Translations under genes and position numbers: made by a program
The notes under the pieces: generated by a model
Database searches by the model: none
Told to the model about the DNA's origin: nothing
What the model saw: the letters and a program-made list of their open reading frames with translations, nothing else
Source of the DNA: Acanthacorydalis orientalis
Taxonomy: Eukaryota > Arthropoda > Insecta > Megaloptera > Corydalidae
Reading direction: 5' to 3'
NCBI GenBank assembly: GCA_034766995.1
Contig: CM068317.1
Coordinates: forward strand, 18,701,654-18,765,653
DNA length: 64,000 bases
Part shown: in pieces, positions 35,355-46,910 of the stretch
Position numbering within the stretch: the stretch's first letter is position 1
How the letters are laid out: the number at the start of each line of letters is the position of its first letter

Positions 35355-37167
35355 ATATTTATTTGTTTTCATCAATCAAATGTATATACTTTTTAAGACC
35401 GTCACTGTTATACTTTTACTAGTCAATATTTTTAAAACTTAGAAGACTTTCATTGTGAGTCTTTCTTTTTTAAATTTCAATTTGAATCCATTTTTTAAAT
35501 AATTTGCTATTTTTATGAAAAATGTTAATTTTAAGTAAAAGGAGTACAATAAAGATTAATTTAAATGTATATCTAATATTTGTATGAAACAAAAGTGAGT
35601 GGGAGTAAATATAAATATTTTAATAAATATAAAACATTAAAATATGATTATGTATCTGAAAAAAAAAGATTTATTTCGCACAAAAAAAACATTGATAAGG
35701 AGCGATATAGTTTTTAATTAAATTCTTTTTAATTAAATAAATATAAATATCAGTCAATATTAAAAGAATGACCTACATTTTAATTTCGTTATCTTTTTAA
35801 TAAAGTATTTTGTTTAATGAATTTTTTATGAAAAATGTATTAATCATTTTGAGTATTATTAAAGTATGGTTTTTTATACTAACAAAAAATTAAGTTATAT
35901 ATGTTGTTAAAAGGGCTTTGAACTTGCTGCTTACATAAGACAAATATTCGTTATTGTTTGTCGAATTTTTGCTTATACATACAAACGAAAAATTTGTTAA
36001 TTAAGTAAATTTCATAGCGCGTGTTTTATAACAAACGTGTTTTATTTAGATATGTTTTGTAGTAAAGAATGGTTACATAAGCAAGAAAAAAACATAATGA
36101 CATTTGTAGTTTCGCCGATTTAATATTTCACGAATAATTTCCTTAAATCAAGTTTTTTTTTAATGCAAGTTAGATTAGAAACAACATATTGCCCATTGTG
36201 AATGTTGCACTCATTGTTTTATAAATAATTGCTAATATTATGAAGTAGGAGGAAACAGACTTGGTTTACATCACGCGACTAATTATTGCTACGCCAGCTT
36301 ATACGGCAGCTATTTGCAAATATGTTGCAAATAGTGTTTTAATTTGCTTTTTTGACTTGCGTAAAGTTCACTAAATTTTCGCGTGCATACAATGCTTGCG
36401 TCATTCGTTCAAATTATATTATAAAAACGTTCATTTGACTCGAATTTAACATGCTCTTGTAAATTTTCTGCTACTTTGCACAACTCTCTTTTTTTAGTCA
36501 TTTAAGGTTTTTGTTAAAAACAGCTGTTATTAATCGATTAAACCCGATGCATTCGAAGGTAATATGTGTTCAGGGGCAAGTGAATCATTCGAATAAGTTA
36601 ATTATGTATGTATGTATATATATATATATATATATATCATTATTTTCCAAATTGCATTAGTATGTTCATTTACTATAACGATGACTTATCTTCAGCTATT
36701 AAGTAGGTTTATGTACACTTTTTAATATAATAATTATGTATGTACGGAACATACAAGACGTACTGAAATCATTATTTATTTATAAATATGTCTGTTTTTA
36801 ATAAAGTGAAAAACAAATGTAAGAATTATATGAAGGTTATTCGAAATTCATGTATTTGTTTTTTAATTTTTACAAAATGAGCATTATATGTATTTTATTT
36901 TAGTTTGTTAACAAAAAGTTTAGGCACAATATTATAACCTGTAATGTAAGGTCACAATTAAGGTATTTGAAAGATAATAAAAATATTTCAATCCGCATTT
37001 ATTATAGATTCTAACAGAATAAAAAAATATTGTAAGAAAAATAAAATTTAATTATTTCTCATATTTGTTGTGATTAATGAGGAAGTTGTGTACGGAGTGT
37101 TGAGAAGTGCATTATTATAACATTTCTTAGATTATTTCATATTATTTATCTGCAAAATGTCTGATCA

Positions 37168-37171
<4 letters not shown>
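35355..37171. other. AT-rich interval, no gene
   Basis: A short TA array lies at 36607-36636 after TATGTATG. Nothing else supported. Confidence 0.5.

Positions 37172-37204
<33 letters not shown>
37172..37204. repeat. (TA)n microsatellite beside mar7
   Basis: About 32 bp of TA ending at mar7. Confidence 0.94.
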
Positions 37205-37207
<3 letters not shown>

Positions 37208-38451
37208 TTGAGTCTTTTCATGTGTATCTTTTAATGCGGTGAAGTTATGCGGTGCATATTTCATGAAAATTATTAGGAGGTTGCATTGAAGACGCTGTTT
37301 CTTTGCGTTTTTTGAACATTTATTTCAATAACAAAATATGTGAATACATTAATCAAAGTATTTTCACTCGGAAGCTATGACTTTTTCCCACTTTTCTGGC
37401 CGAAGTTGAATTCCGCGACGAAAGAATGATCTGTTTTTTGAGCCAATCCATTCATCAATCCAATTTTCGACTTCTCCGTAATTATGGGAATGTGTATGTT
37501 TCAAAGCGTATTGTATCGATCAGACAGATGGTAATCACTTGGTGCCTGGTCTAGAGAATACGCTTGGTGCGGGAGAATCTCCCATTCGAACTCCATCAGT
37601 GTTTATTTCACGACTATAGCAACATGGGGCCAAGCATTGTCATAGAGAAGAATCACTATTCGGCGATTTGATGCAATTGATGGTCGTTTTTGCATCAAAT
37701 TATCATTAAAATGCTCCAATTGTTGCCGATAACGTTCGGCAATGATTGGATCCTTCGGTTTCAACAGCTCATAATACACGACACCCTCCATATTCTAACA
37801 AATAGAGTATTGCTTGACTGTGGATGTTTCTCTTTGGTGTCGACGTTGATTGGCGAGGGTAAACCCATGATTTCTTGGGTTTCGGGTTGTCGAAATAAGT
37901 CCATTTTTCATCGTCTGTCACGATATACCATCTTCTTCTTTTCATGCCATGCATGCAAAAAATCGCGATGTTTAAACGATTAGCAATGACATTTTAGGGT
38001 CAATTCATGTGGCAGCCATCTCCTCTTTTTCTGAATCTTTTTCATGGCTTGTGAACGTCATGAAATGGCTGATTTATCTAGTGATGAGAGTGATTAACAC
38101 CAGTTCGCAAATGGTACTGAACATTGTCAGATAGCGACGCTAATTCCGACGAAAAAATGTAAAATTAATTTTTACTTTTCATTAAAATGAAGTGAATAAA
38201 GCTTTAATATAAACTTATTTTAAGTTTCAATTTCTTTCAGACTTCCGAAGGACTTTTTTAGGAATTCTTATTTTCATGAACTTTCATAAACTTCTCTAGG
38301 CAATTTTGGATTTATTTTAACTCATTTCTGTGGTTCTATGCGGCTTTAAAAAATTGTGGAACGTATCCCAAATTTTTCTCTAATTTTTTGTGCGATTTTT
38401 TATATGCGGTTTTCTCTAGAACGTATCTACTACATAAAAAAGACTTCAGTG
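37205..38451 (-). mobile_element. mar7, full-length inactive mariner
   Basis: 1247 bp between TA dinucleotides. Left end cagttgagtcttttcatgtg, inverted right end cactgaagtcttttttatgt; inner gcggt motifs recur near both ends (37231-37256 and 38400-38410). The transposase lies between them on the minus strand. Confidence 0.78.
37349..38160 (-). pseudogene. mar7 transposase, broken
   Basis: The readable part starts in the second helix-turn-helix to linker region (NVIANRLNIAIFCMHGMKRR), then RWYIVTDDEKWTYFDNPKPK KSWVYP with the first Asp, RNIHSQ, and MEGVVYYELLKPKDPIIAER YRQQLEHFNDNLMQKRPS. The second-Asp box reads VILLYDNAWPHVA, then EWEILPHQAYSLDQAPSDYH with the third Asp. The C-terminus, WIDEWIGSKNRSFFRRGIQL, RPEKWEKVIAS and KYFD, ends in TAA at 37349-37351. 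All three catalytic Asp survive, but stops and frameshifts split the frame at least four times. It is a different mariner lineage from mar1-mar6, with the GDEKWIYF...KSWVDPGQ type of core. Confidence 0.88.
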
Positions 38452-38588
38452 TATATACAAATATATAAATAGATAGCTAGAAAATTGTAAAAGTAGGTTT
38501 ACAACTTTGGTTGGTCACAATTCTGGTTTGGTGAGTTTGTGTTAGTTAGAATGTGATATTTGAAGAGAGCGGACGTAGGAATATTATT
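38452..38588. other. Spacer
   Basis: Gap between mar7 and the next transposase. It begins with a TATA-rich tract; ggtttacaactttggttggt may be the worn left end of the next element. Confidence 0.35.
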
Positions 38589-39575
38589 ATGGAAGCATAT
38601 TTTATTGGACAACGCGTGCTTACTGTAAAAACAATTTATGAAAATCAGTTTTTAATTTCGGTAACGATTAGAAAACTGCGTGAAATTTCGATCGGAATAA
38701 TGTGCTAAGTAAATCCATGATATTCCGATTAGTGAGGAATCAGAAAATAATTATTCAGTGGCAGATATATTAAAGTCTGACCGTGCTCGCACAAGTATAC
38801 TTAATGGAGAATATTGAGGCTGTGCATTAAAATATGACTTTAGCATTGAGAACCTCCATCAGACATGATACACAGGAATTACATTTTGTTCTTACGCCGT
38901 ATTGAGAATTTTGAAGAAAGACTTGCATTTTTCCCGAGTAAGATTTTGTTGAATTGATAACTTTAACCCAGATACCATGAAAATCGCCAAGAATACAGTA
39001 ATTCATTGTTGCAGCTCAATACAGATAACTTGAAATTTTGGGGATTATGTTTTTTGAAGCTCACTTTGACTTGAGTGGCTTCGTCTTCAAGTAAAATTTC
39101 AACTTGTGTAGTTCTAAAAATCCATAATTAGTCCATCAACTGTTCTTATATTTATTTATAGTAACAGTGTGGTGCTGTATTTGGTTTAGAGATATCATTG
39201 ATCTTATTTCTCTGAGAACACTACATGAAATACTGTTAATGTGAGTTTTGAACGCTATTATGAAATTATTGATAACTTCTTGACAAGAGAATTGGATGAA
39301 TTCAATTTAGAAAACATGTGATTTTAATAAAACACACTGTGTATACCACGATGGAAATTTCGAATTCCCTGTTTTCAGAATAATTAATCTTGAGATTAAA
39401 CAACATCGACTGGACTTCAGTCATCAGATTTAACAGCACCAGATTTTTGTGGGGTTGTTTTTTTTACACCACTGTTTTTCAAATTATATATCAATCTCAT
39501 ATGGAGTTTCTTTGGACAGAATATTAAAACCTTCTGAAGTACAGAATCGATTAAAAAATACATTAAATTGCATAT
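38589..39575 (+). pseudogene. DUF4817-type DDE transposase, broken (copy 1)
   Basis: ATG at 38589 (MEAYFIGQRVLTVKTIYENQ). Downstream, across several frames: LNTDNLKFWG, EAHFDLSGFVFK-like, VTVWC-like (cagtgtggtgctgtatttgg), NTVNVSFERYYEIIDNFLTR, ELDEFNLENM, a damaged QQDGATCHT stretch, then IDWTSVIRFNST (for DWPPRSPDLT) and a LGYLK-like tail. This order is that of the IS630/Tc1-like transposases with an N-terminal DUF4817 domain that are abundant in arthropods. Catalytic positions are lost or shifted. Termini were not identified. Confidence 0.55.
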
Positions 39576-40433
39576 AGTTACTTTTTCTATTTTCTATAAA
39601 TGGCGATATAAGAATATTTATCAATAACCCGTGATATTAAATAAATAATGAAAGTTATAATACTTTTTAAAAATGAAAACAAGTCTATGTATAACTGTTG
39701 AAAATTAAGTATGGTTTTTTTAATTTAATTTAACAAACCTATCAATTGTACAGATTAGTACAAAAGGTTAATAATTTAAAAAAAATCATACCTGTTACCT
39801 AAAAAGAACACAAAATTAATTTACTTATAGTTCTTTTTAATATGAATTATAATTTTATCAACTATGTAGTTATTTTCTTATGTATTAATCAAATTTTCCA
39901 ATAAACCAATTAGCTTTTCCTATATCTACAGAGATTTAGTTACTAATTGAACACACGGCTTGTAATCAAAAATATATTTAATAGGTATAACAGCGTGAGC
40001 AATATAGATTCTACGTCCTTGAAACGAGATTATAGAATCAATATAAATGTGTGTATACACATATAATACAAGCTATGTGGTTATATCATATTTCATATTA
40101 TATGTATATCCGTACATGTTCTCTCCTTATTATTAAACATAGTGGATATAAATTACTCTGGTGTTTTCTATACAAAAAAGATAGAATTTTTCTAGAACAA
40201 AAAAAAACAGAATAATTATATTTCGTATGGAACAGTTTTATACTTAATGTGTAATGAAGATATTATCTAAAACAGGTAGTAAGTCCATTTAGTTGTTTGT
40301 AATTATTTTTATTTTGCACTCGTATATGGTCAGTATCAAACTTAACTCTTTTAAACACGCAATTGAATTTATTTTAGATTATACATAAGTTTTGTTTCTA
40401 AACATGTACACAATTATAAATAAGTAAATGCAA

Positions 40434-40437
<4 letters not shown>
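39576..40437. other. AT-rich interval, no feature recognised
   Basis: Nothing supported. Confidence 0.5.

Positions 40438-40494
<57 letters not shown>
40438..40494. repeat. (TA)n then (GA)n microsatellite
   Basis: About 26 bp of TA then 28 bp of GA, directly before the LINE fragment. Confidence 0.95.
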
Positions 40495-40497
<3 letters not shown>

Positions 40498-41412
40498 AAG
40501 ATAAAATCGAGAAAGGTATAAGACAAGGAGAGGCAATTTCAACAAAATTATTTACTACAGCCTTAGAAGAAGTATTCAAATCGCTCGACTGGGAGGACAA
40601 AGGAATTGAAATAAAAGACGAAAGATTAAATTACCTCTGTTTTGCTGCTGATGTATTTCGGGAGATTTAGAAAAAAGGATAGAAGAATTAGATGATGTCA
40701 GTTAAAAAATTGGTCTAAACATGAACCATGCAAAAACAAAAGTGTTCAATGCGTTTGTCTACCCGAAGAAAATTTAAATAAAAGGAATTGAAATAGCAAA
40801 TGTTACGAAGTATGTCTATCTAGGCCAGCTTATCAACAAAGATGGATCATTCATTGAAAAGGTAAACAGGAGAATAAAAATGGAATGGAGTTCATTTGGA
40901 CAAAACGCCTCGATATTTAAATTAATCATCCCACTCTGTTTGAAGAAAAAAGTATTTGATCAATGTATATTATCAGTCTTTACCTAAGGCAGCGAAACAT
41001 GGGTGTTTAACCTCAAAATCATTCAGAGACTCTAAACAACACAGAGAAGTATGGAAAGATGCATGCTATGAATAACAAGAAGAGACAGGAAAAGAATAGA
41101 ATGGATACGAAAACAGACAGGTGTCACAGATAATAAAAAGAATAGAGTCTGAAATGGAAATAGGTGGAGCATGTTGCAAGAAGAGAAGATAACCGATGGA
41201 CTACAGAAATTATGAACTGGGAACCAACGGATATAAAAACACCAAGAAAGAGACCAATGAACCGGTTGGATAAGGAAATTAAAAATTTTATTGGAAATCG
41301 GTGGAGAAGAGAGGCATTCAATCACACAAAATGGAAAATCATGGAAGAGGCCTTTATCCAGGAATGAATTAGCAGAGGCTGATAATAATTATGAAGATGA
41401 TATATATATATA
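40495..41412 (+). mobile_element. RTE-like LINE, 5'-truncated
   Basis: Only the 3' part of a non-LTR retrotransposon. It begins inside the reverse transcriptase and ends in gctgataataattatgaaga tgatatatat, the simple-repeat tail usual for RTE-type elements. 5' truncation is the normal outcome of target-primed insertion. A related simple repeat (GA)n borders the 5' side. No target duplication was read. Confidence 0.7.
40505..41368 (+). pseudogene. Reverse transcriptase C-terminal part of an RTE-like LINE, broken
   Basis: Readable blocks: EKGIRQGEAISTKLFTTALE EVF, then RLNYLCFAADV, where the catalytic FADD box of reverse transcriptase has become FAAD. Then KTKVFNAFVY, VTKYVYLGQLINKDGSFIEK, VNRRIKMEWSSFGQ, LCLKKKVFDQCILSVFT, GSETWVF, a shifted ME.CML.I block, VEHVARREDNRWTTEIMNWE, KTPRKRPMNRLDKEI and RWRREAFNHTKWKIMEEAFI QE. 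This is the thumb and C-terminal region of insect endonuclease-reverse transcriptases of the RTE type. The last 67 codons (41164-41367) are open; earlier parts have several stops. Inactive. Confidence 0.75.
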
Positions 41413-42354
41413 TGGAGAGAGAAAGAAAGAGTAAGAGAGAAATGGTTTATTTAACCAATTAAAAATATTTAATTGTTTTCTGTAATATTTTGAAACATTC
41501 TGATAGAATTCAAATGACTATTGTAGAAGCTGGTAGGTTAATTGTAAAATAATAAAGTACGTGAATTTTAATAACTTTCAAACATAAATATTTCATCTTA
41601 GTACTAGGATGCTTATATTATGGGGTTATACGCAGAAAATATGGATGACGAATAACAAAGTTTCAGTTTAATCCTCAATATCGGTGGGGTCTGAAATTAT
41701 CATGATGAAATATAATATTCTTTTGATTAATCAAAACTGAACATTTTTTTGAATTACTTGGTTTATTTATCCCAATCTTTGATAATATCTATCTAATATT
41801 ATTGTTGCACTGATAAATATCATTTCATAAATGATCACTCTTTAGAATCTCAAGAAACAAACAGCAATATCTGTCGATGATACAAGCCAACCTTTGTTCT
41901 CATTTATGTCGTTTTAATAGGTAATCTCCGACTCTCTTTTTGCGTCACATTATCATATTAGATTCAATATTCATCTACAGTTACGAATCGACCCAAAAAA
42001 TAAATATTTATTCAATCATCTAAGCAAAGTATTTGATTCCGAGAATCAATCTATTACATTCTTTTTTACTTCTAAATACGTTACTCAAATATCGAACTTT
42101 GAAAATGTACCAACCGTTTTTAATATAATGAAATTCCATCGAATTATCGCTATTCAATCGATTTAATCGTTTTTCAAGTACGTGTTTTCAACAAATTTCG
42201 AATAATTTCATCACTAAAATAGTCAGATAGTGGTTGATCATATAAACAAAAACTGACCTATTTGAACTTTTCAAGCCAACAATTTCTCTATAAACTTCAC
42301 AAGTCTTTTTCTTAGCTGTTGAAGCATTTTATTTTTCCGAAACCGAATAACATA
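41413..42354. other. AT-rich interval, no feature recognised
   Basis: No coding pattern or repeats supported. Confidence 0.5.
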
Positions 42355-43286
42355 CGAGGTCAGACAATTAAGTAATGCGACAAAATTCAAAAATCGAGTA
42401 TATTTAAAAATTAAGGTACATCGCTGCGATCCCCTTCAAAGTAGTCCCCTCCCGCATCTATACACTTATTCCAGCGAGTTTTCCAGTTTTCGTAACAATT
42501 CTGGAACACTTCTTGTGGGACCTCTCCGAGTACCCTCGTCACAGATTCTTGGATATCTTCAACGGAGTCAAAATGTCGACCTTTGACGAATTTTTTCATA
42601 TGGGGGAATAGGAAAAAGTCGCAGGGTGACATGTCCGGTGAATAGGGCGGTTGTGGTAACGTTGCGATGCCTTTAGACGCCAAAAACTGAGAGACACTGA
42701 ACGCACTGTGACAGGGAGCATTGTCGTGATGCAGAACCCAAGTCTTCGCGATCTCTGGACGCACTCTGAGCACCCTTTTTCGTAATTTTTCGAGCACATT
42801 GCGGTAGAATACTTGATTTACGGTTTGTCCAGGTGGTACGAACTCTTTGTGAACCACCCCTTTGCTGTCGAAGAAGCAAATCAACATGGTTTTCACTTTG
42901 GACTTGCTCATTCTCGCCTTCTTTGGCCTTGGTGCTCCAGGGGACAGCCACTGTTGGCTTTGTCGTTTAGTTTCGGGGTCATATTGGAAGAACCAACTTT
43001 CATCACCAGTAATAATTCGATCGAGAAGAGTAGGATCACTTTCAACCTGCTCGAGACAATCTTCACCTGCTCGAGACAAATTTCTCTGTTCCATTTTCGT
43101 GACATGCACTACTCGCGCGTTGTTACAAAACACTAAACAGCTGGCGAAGAAATGATCGTACGAGGGTGGTCAAGGTCTCAATCGAGAGAGTAGGGATCTG
43201 CTATTACGGTGGCGGAGTTACAGGTTCGCAGTTTTACCACAGGCCGAGAAAAAAAATCGGTCGCATTACTTAATTGTCTGACCTCG
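42355..43286 (-). mobile_element. mar5, young internally deleted mariner
   Basis: 932 bp. Perfect 27-bp terminal inverted repeats beginning cgaggtcagacaattaagta, each flanked by TA (42353-42354 and 43287-43288). This is the best preserved element in the window and the only one with an open transposase frame. It is about 350 bp shorter than a complete mariner, the loss falling in the N-terminal coding part. The interior is clearly GC-richer than the surrounding DNA. Confidence 0.95.
42411..43094 (-). CDS. Mariner transposase, catalytic domain only, open frame
   Basis: The frame is open from 43133 (241 codons with stop). I prefer the internal ATG at 43094 (MEQRNLSRAGEDCLEQVESD), because MEQR is the usual start in this mariner lineage; the product is then about 227 aa against about 340 aa for complete relatives. 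Catalytic residues are all present: IITGDESWFFQYDPETKRQS, VLHHDNAPCHSAF, and PPYSPDMSPCDFFLFPHMKK, with 34 residues between the second and third Asp (DD34D). KARMSKSKVKTMLICFFDSK, VVHKEFVPPGQTVNQVFYRN and the C-terminal W.TRWNKCID.GGDYFEGD are normal. The paired helix-turn-helix is missing, cut out straight after the first few codons. A 14-bp direct repeat, cctgctcgagacaa (43046-43059, 43066-43079), lies close to that junction. In family terms such a protein could not bind ends specifically. A role as inhibitor or as an inert relic are both possible. Confidence 0.9.
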   Translation of the reverse strand: MEQRNLSRAGEDCLEQVESDPTLLDRIITGDESWFFQYDPETKRQSQQWLSPGAPRPKKARMSKSKVKTMLICFFDSKGVVHKEFVPPGQTVNQVFYRNVLEKLRKRVLRVRPEIAKTWVLHHDNAPCHSAFSVSQFLASKGIATLPQPPYSPDMSPCDFFLFPHMKKFVKGRHFDSVEDIQESVTRVLGEVPQEVFQNCYENWKTRWNKCIDAGGDYFEGDRSDVP

Positions 43287-45458
43287 TATATTGAAAATCC
43301 CAACTGTCCTCGCTTATTTTCAATAATTACTAGTTCAATAAAAACACATTTAAAACAAATCCAATGTTCGTTCACTACAGCAATGACAAGAAACATTCAC
43401 TTCATAACTTTTCCAACGATGTGTAAAACTTTAAATATCATTTAAGAGATTTCACACAGTAAACTGAAACTGTTTTCACGTCTTATTACTAACTATATTT
43501 GATCAATTTTTCATGTCTAGTAATCATTTCATCTAATCTTTATTCAGTCGCTTAAATAAAGAATTGTAGGATGACACCCAGTTCAGTAAACTATTTTCAA
43601 TCAATAAATTCGGTACTCAAAAATCGTATTTTATTTTAGTAGAATATTAAATGTATCCATATTCTTGGAAATCTTCTCAATCGATATTTAAATTTAAGTC
43701 TCCATTAAATTGAATAGTGAAACATTTGATCTTTTCTAAAATTTGAATAATATGGCCAAAAATACAAATTGTTAGTGCTCTTTTATTGGAGTGAATTACT
43801 AATCCAATAAGGGCGCACTGAATACAAATCAACTTATACTTAAATAATAAATGATGATATAACTTTTGATTAACGTACAACACATGAATTTACAACAATA
43901 TTGCTGAGACTAGGCAACTATAACGCCAACCTTTGGAAGTAGGACACGGTTATTATAATCACCATGTTAAAGAATGTAAAACTAATTGAATAAGAGTGTA
44001 ACAAAAAGCAAATGACGCCTATGTATTTTTATTTTTTAAGAATAACAATACTTATAGTTTTTATAATACATCACTATAAAAATGTACAATATTTCGCTAT
44101 AAAAAATATAAACATATATGCCTGTAATAGTTAAATATATAAATTTACTTACAAACATTATGGCTCATAAAATCAATAAACTTATCAATGATTAACGGAT
44201 AATTTACAATTTTGATCCATTCTCAAGTATCTTTTGTGGTAAACTCTAAATTTATCTCAAATTACATGTGGATGGCTTAAGAGCAGAAACTAGTGCTGGC
44301 TATCAAAGACTCTAGCAATTCACCTAAACGAGGACAGTAAATATTTCAAAACATTTGACTAGAACAGTATTGTAATTCAAGCAATGATATCAGTTTTAAA
44401 ATATGTTTATAAAGAAAATAAAACTTGTAAAAGGATACAAACATATTTATAAAATACTTGATTGGCTGACGTAAATAAATTTATTTATAAATGTTTATAA
44501 ATAAATTTTATCATATGTAACGCGTTTAATCATATAATATAATCTATTCAATAATAAAATTTCAATGATTCGACATGAATTTTATAATTTATTCCCTATT
44601 CCCTAAAAAATATGAAAATATTTACAAAGAGTTTGTTAAAAAACATTCTTTTTTGTAAATAATTTCATTAAACGCGATTTACTTGTATCAATTAAAAATG
44701 TACAATTAAAAATGTACAACCATTTATAATAAACATTCAACAAGCTAATGTTTATTTCATTATGAGTATTTTTTAATGACAACTAGTTTAATAATATAAA
44801 TGTAATATTAATTATATATTAGATTAAACGATTAGCAGACTACAATAATATTTTATAGCAAATGTTGATAATAGTGACCTTTATTTTAATACATAAACAT
44901 ATTCTTTTTTTCGGTTGTTATTCAAAAGATTTTACAATACGATAAAATACACTTTTTGTTATTCCATTATATTTTTTTAATTTTAAAATGTAGAGGAATA
45001 TGTTAAAAAATATTAATATTAATTTAAATTCACTGTATTTAAAACATATGAAGAGAATTTATACATACATACAAGTATACTCTATTATAGTAAACACAGT
45101 TATAATGATTTCACGACTATAGCGAACAAATGTTCATATGAATTTTGATCATGGATACTGCTATGCTATAATTATTTTCAATTATAATCAATTTGAATAT
45201 TCACTTTATAACGAGTTCATCTCACAGGTACGACCATATACCGAGACATTTTGGTCCTCTTTAAGAATTTAATTATTTACCTTGTTGTTGAGTGAGATAA
45301 GGTGACTACAACTACATTTTTAGTACAGGTAAAAGATAACGCAGTCTTGCACATTTCAGCATATAATATTGTCTATATGTCTACCTATATTATTATTTTA
45401 ATTAAAACCTTGTGTTTGTGATTCAAATGTGTTTACATATTAACTAAAGTGTTAAATA

Positions 45459-45462
<4 letters not shown>
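43287..45462. other. AT-rich interval, no gene
   Basis: Nothing coding. 45080-45140 (ctctattatagtaaacacag, cgactatagcgaac) resembles pogo/Tigger subterminal motifs and may pair with 45700-45735 (cttgttatagtcgagttgga), but the match is loose. Confidence 0.4.

Positions 45463-45500
<38 letters not shown>
45463..45500. repeat. (TA)n microsatellite
   Basis: About 38 bp of TA. Confidence 0.94.
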
Positions 45501-45504
<4 letters not shown>

Positions 45505-46126
45505 TGTTTTCATATATGTATTGTTTTAATTTTATATTTAATCCTTATTTACATATTCATATTACTTTCTAGCATAGCTTAGTATCATATTATTGAGATT
45601 TATACAGAATAATATATCCATATCTCAGTGAAAACTACCTCTCAGAAATATTACGAATAAGTGATATAATGTAGAAATATAATCGGTTCTCAATGCTTGT
45701 TATAGTCGAGTTGGACTCTATACAGCATAAGGTTTAGATAAAAGCAACATGGACTACTGCCCGGGCGGTAAATATTGTTGGACGGCAAATTTTGATAAGC
45801 TGGAAATTTTATTTTCAATCATAATTTTCGATTTTCAGGTAGCTCAAATGTAAAATGAAAAATTAAATCTAAAAATTTTTGTAGTTTAAATTTAGTTTTT
45901 GAAATTTATGTAACAGAATTTCATAATTTACATTTTCTAAATAAATTAAATGGATGGAAAATTTTACAGATTTTTTGGTGATCATTAAATTTTTTTCTGT
46001 TGAAATGTTCTCAAAATTACTAATAATCGAGGATTTCTTTTAATTCATTTGGACAAAATTTGGAGGGAGGAAGGGACGGCATTTAATTAGTGGCCCAGGG
46101 GCGAAACCTAGTGTAAATCCGGCTCT

Positions 46127-46128
<2 letters not shown>
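45501..46128. other. Unassigned repeat-like stretch
   Basis: The last 100 bp (ggacggcatttaattagtgg, cccaggggcgaaacc, aaatccggctctg) and the patch at 45760-45785 (gcccgggcgg) are far less AT-rich than the rest and look like worn transposon ends of the kind seen near 26975. No boundaries can be fixed. Confidence 0.35.

Positions 46129-46180
<52 letters not shown>
46129..46180. repeat. (TA)n microsatellite
   Basis: About 50 bp of TA, one TG interruption. Confidence 0.94.
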
Positions 46181-46181
<1 letters not shown>

Positions 46182-46851
46182 ATTGTTAATTACTTAAAGT
46201 ATATATTCGTAAATGAAGTAATAAATTGAAACTAGTTAAAATTCTAATACATATTATTTTTAAATATAAATAAAAGTTAGTTTTTTTTATATTAAATAAT
46301 TATAATTGCAATCAGATGTGAAACATTGATGGCCTTAGATATCGATGCGCCCTAAAACCCCAAATAATCAATCAATCACAACTGGGCACGCTGTGGAATG
46401 AACCTTGACAAACATAACCGAATTCAAGAAACATCACGAAGTGTCAACTGAATTACAACACAATTTACATTTAATTATTTAGAAAGTTGTTGTAAATCCT
46501 TATAAATCATATAAGAATTTCCATGTAAGATATATTGAATTTAAATTACGTTCATAGTACTTAAGATTAACAGTAAAATAGAATTATTGTAATATATAAA
46601 ATAAAGATTTTATCATTTAATACTTCCACTTTTTTAGAACTTATTTTTTTAAAAAAATAGGTGTTCATTTCATAGCGAGTGTATTTTTAATACATTCATA
46701 TATACAAAATACTGAATTTGTAGACTTAATTAAGAACAAACTGTATTTTTTCCAAGAATGATCAAAATAATTACCATTAAATTTCATTTTATCTTTCTTT
46801 AATTAATTTCGATTTACATTTCTTCAACCAGATTTCAAATTCAGATTTGTC

Positions 46852-46856
<5 letters not shown>
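46181..46856. other. AT-rich interval, possible LINE tail
   Basis: cgatgcgccctaaaacccca followed by aataatcaatcaatca near 46340-46378 has the look of a 3' LINE tail with a short tandem repeat. No coding region is attached. Confidence 0.35.
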
Positions 46857-46897
<41 letters not shown>

Positions 46898-46910
46898 ATG
46901 TGTGTGAGTG
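46857..46910. repeat. (TA)n-(TG)n microsatellite beside mar1
   Basis: TA then TG-rich tract ending at mar1 copy 4. Confidence 0.94.

Noticed and set aside
42813..43155. Two plus-strand open frames of 97 and 107 codons over mar5
   Set aside because: They lie antisense to the well-supported transposase frame and show no family motifs.
45075..45735. Possible pogo-like MITE (ctctattatagtaaacac ... ttatagtcgagttggactc)
   Set aside because: The two ends match too loosely to set boundaries.
46313..46400. Possible LINE 3' tail (ccctaaaaccccaaataatc aatcaatca)
   Set aside because: Suggestive tail only; no coding sequence, poly-A or target duplication attached.
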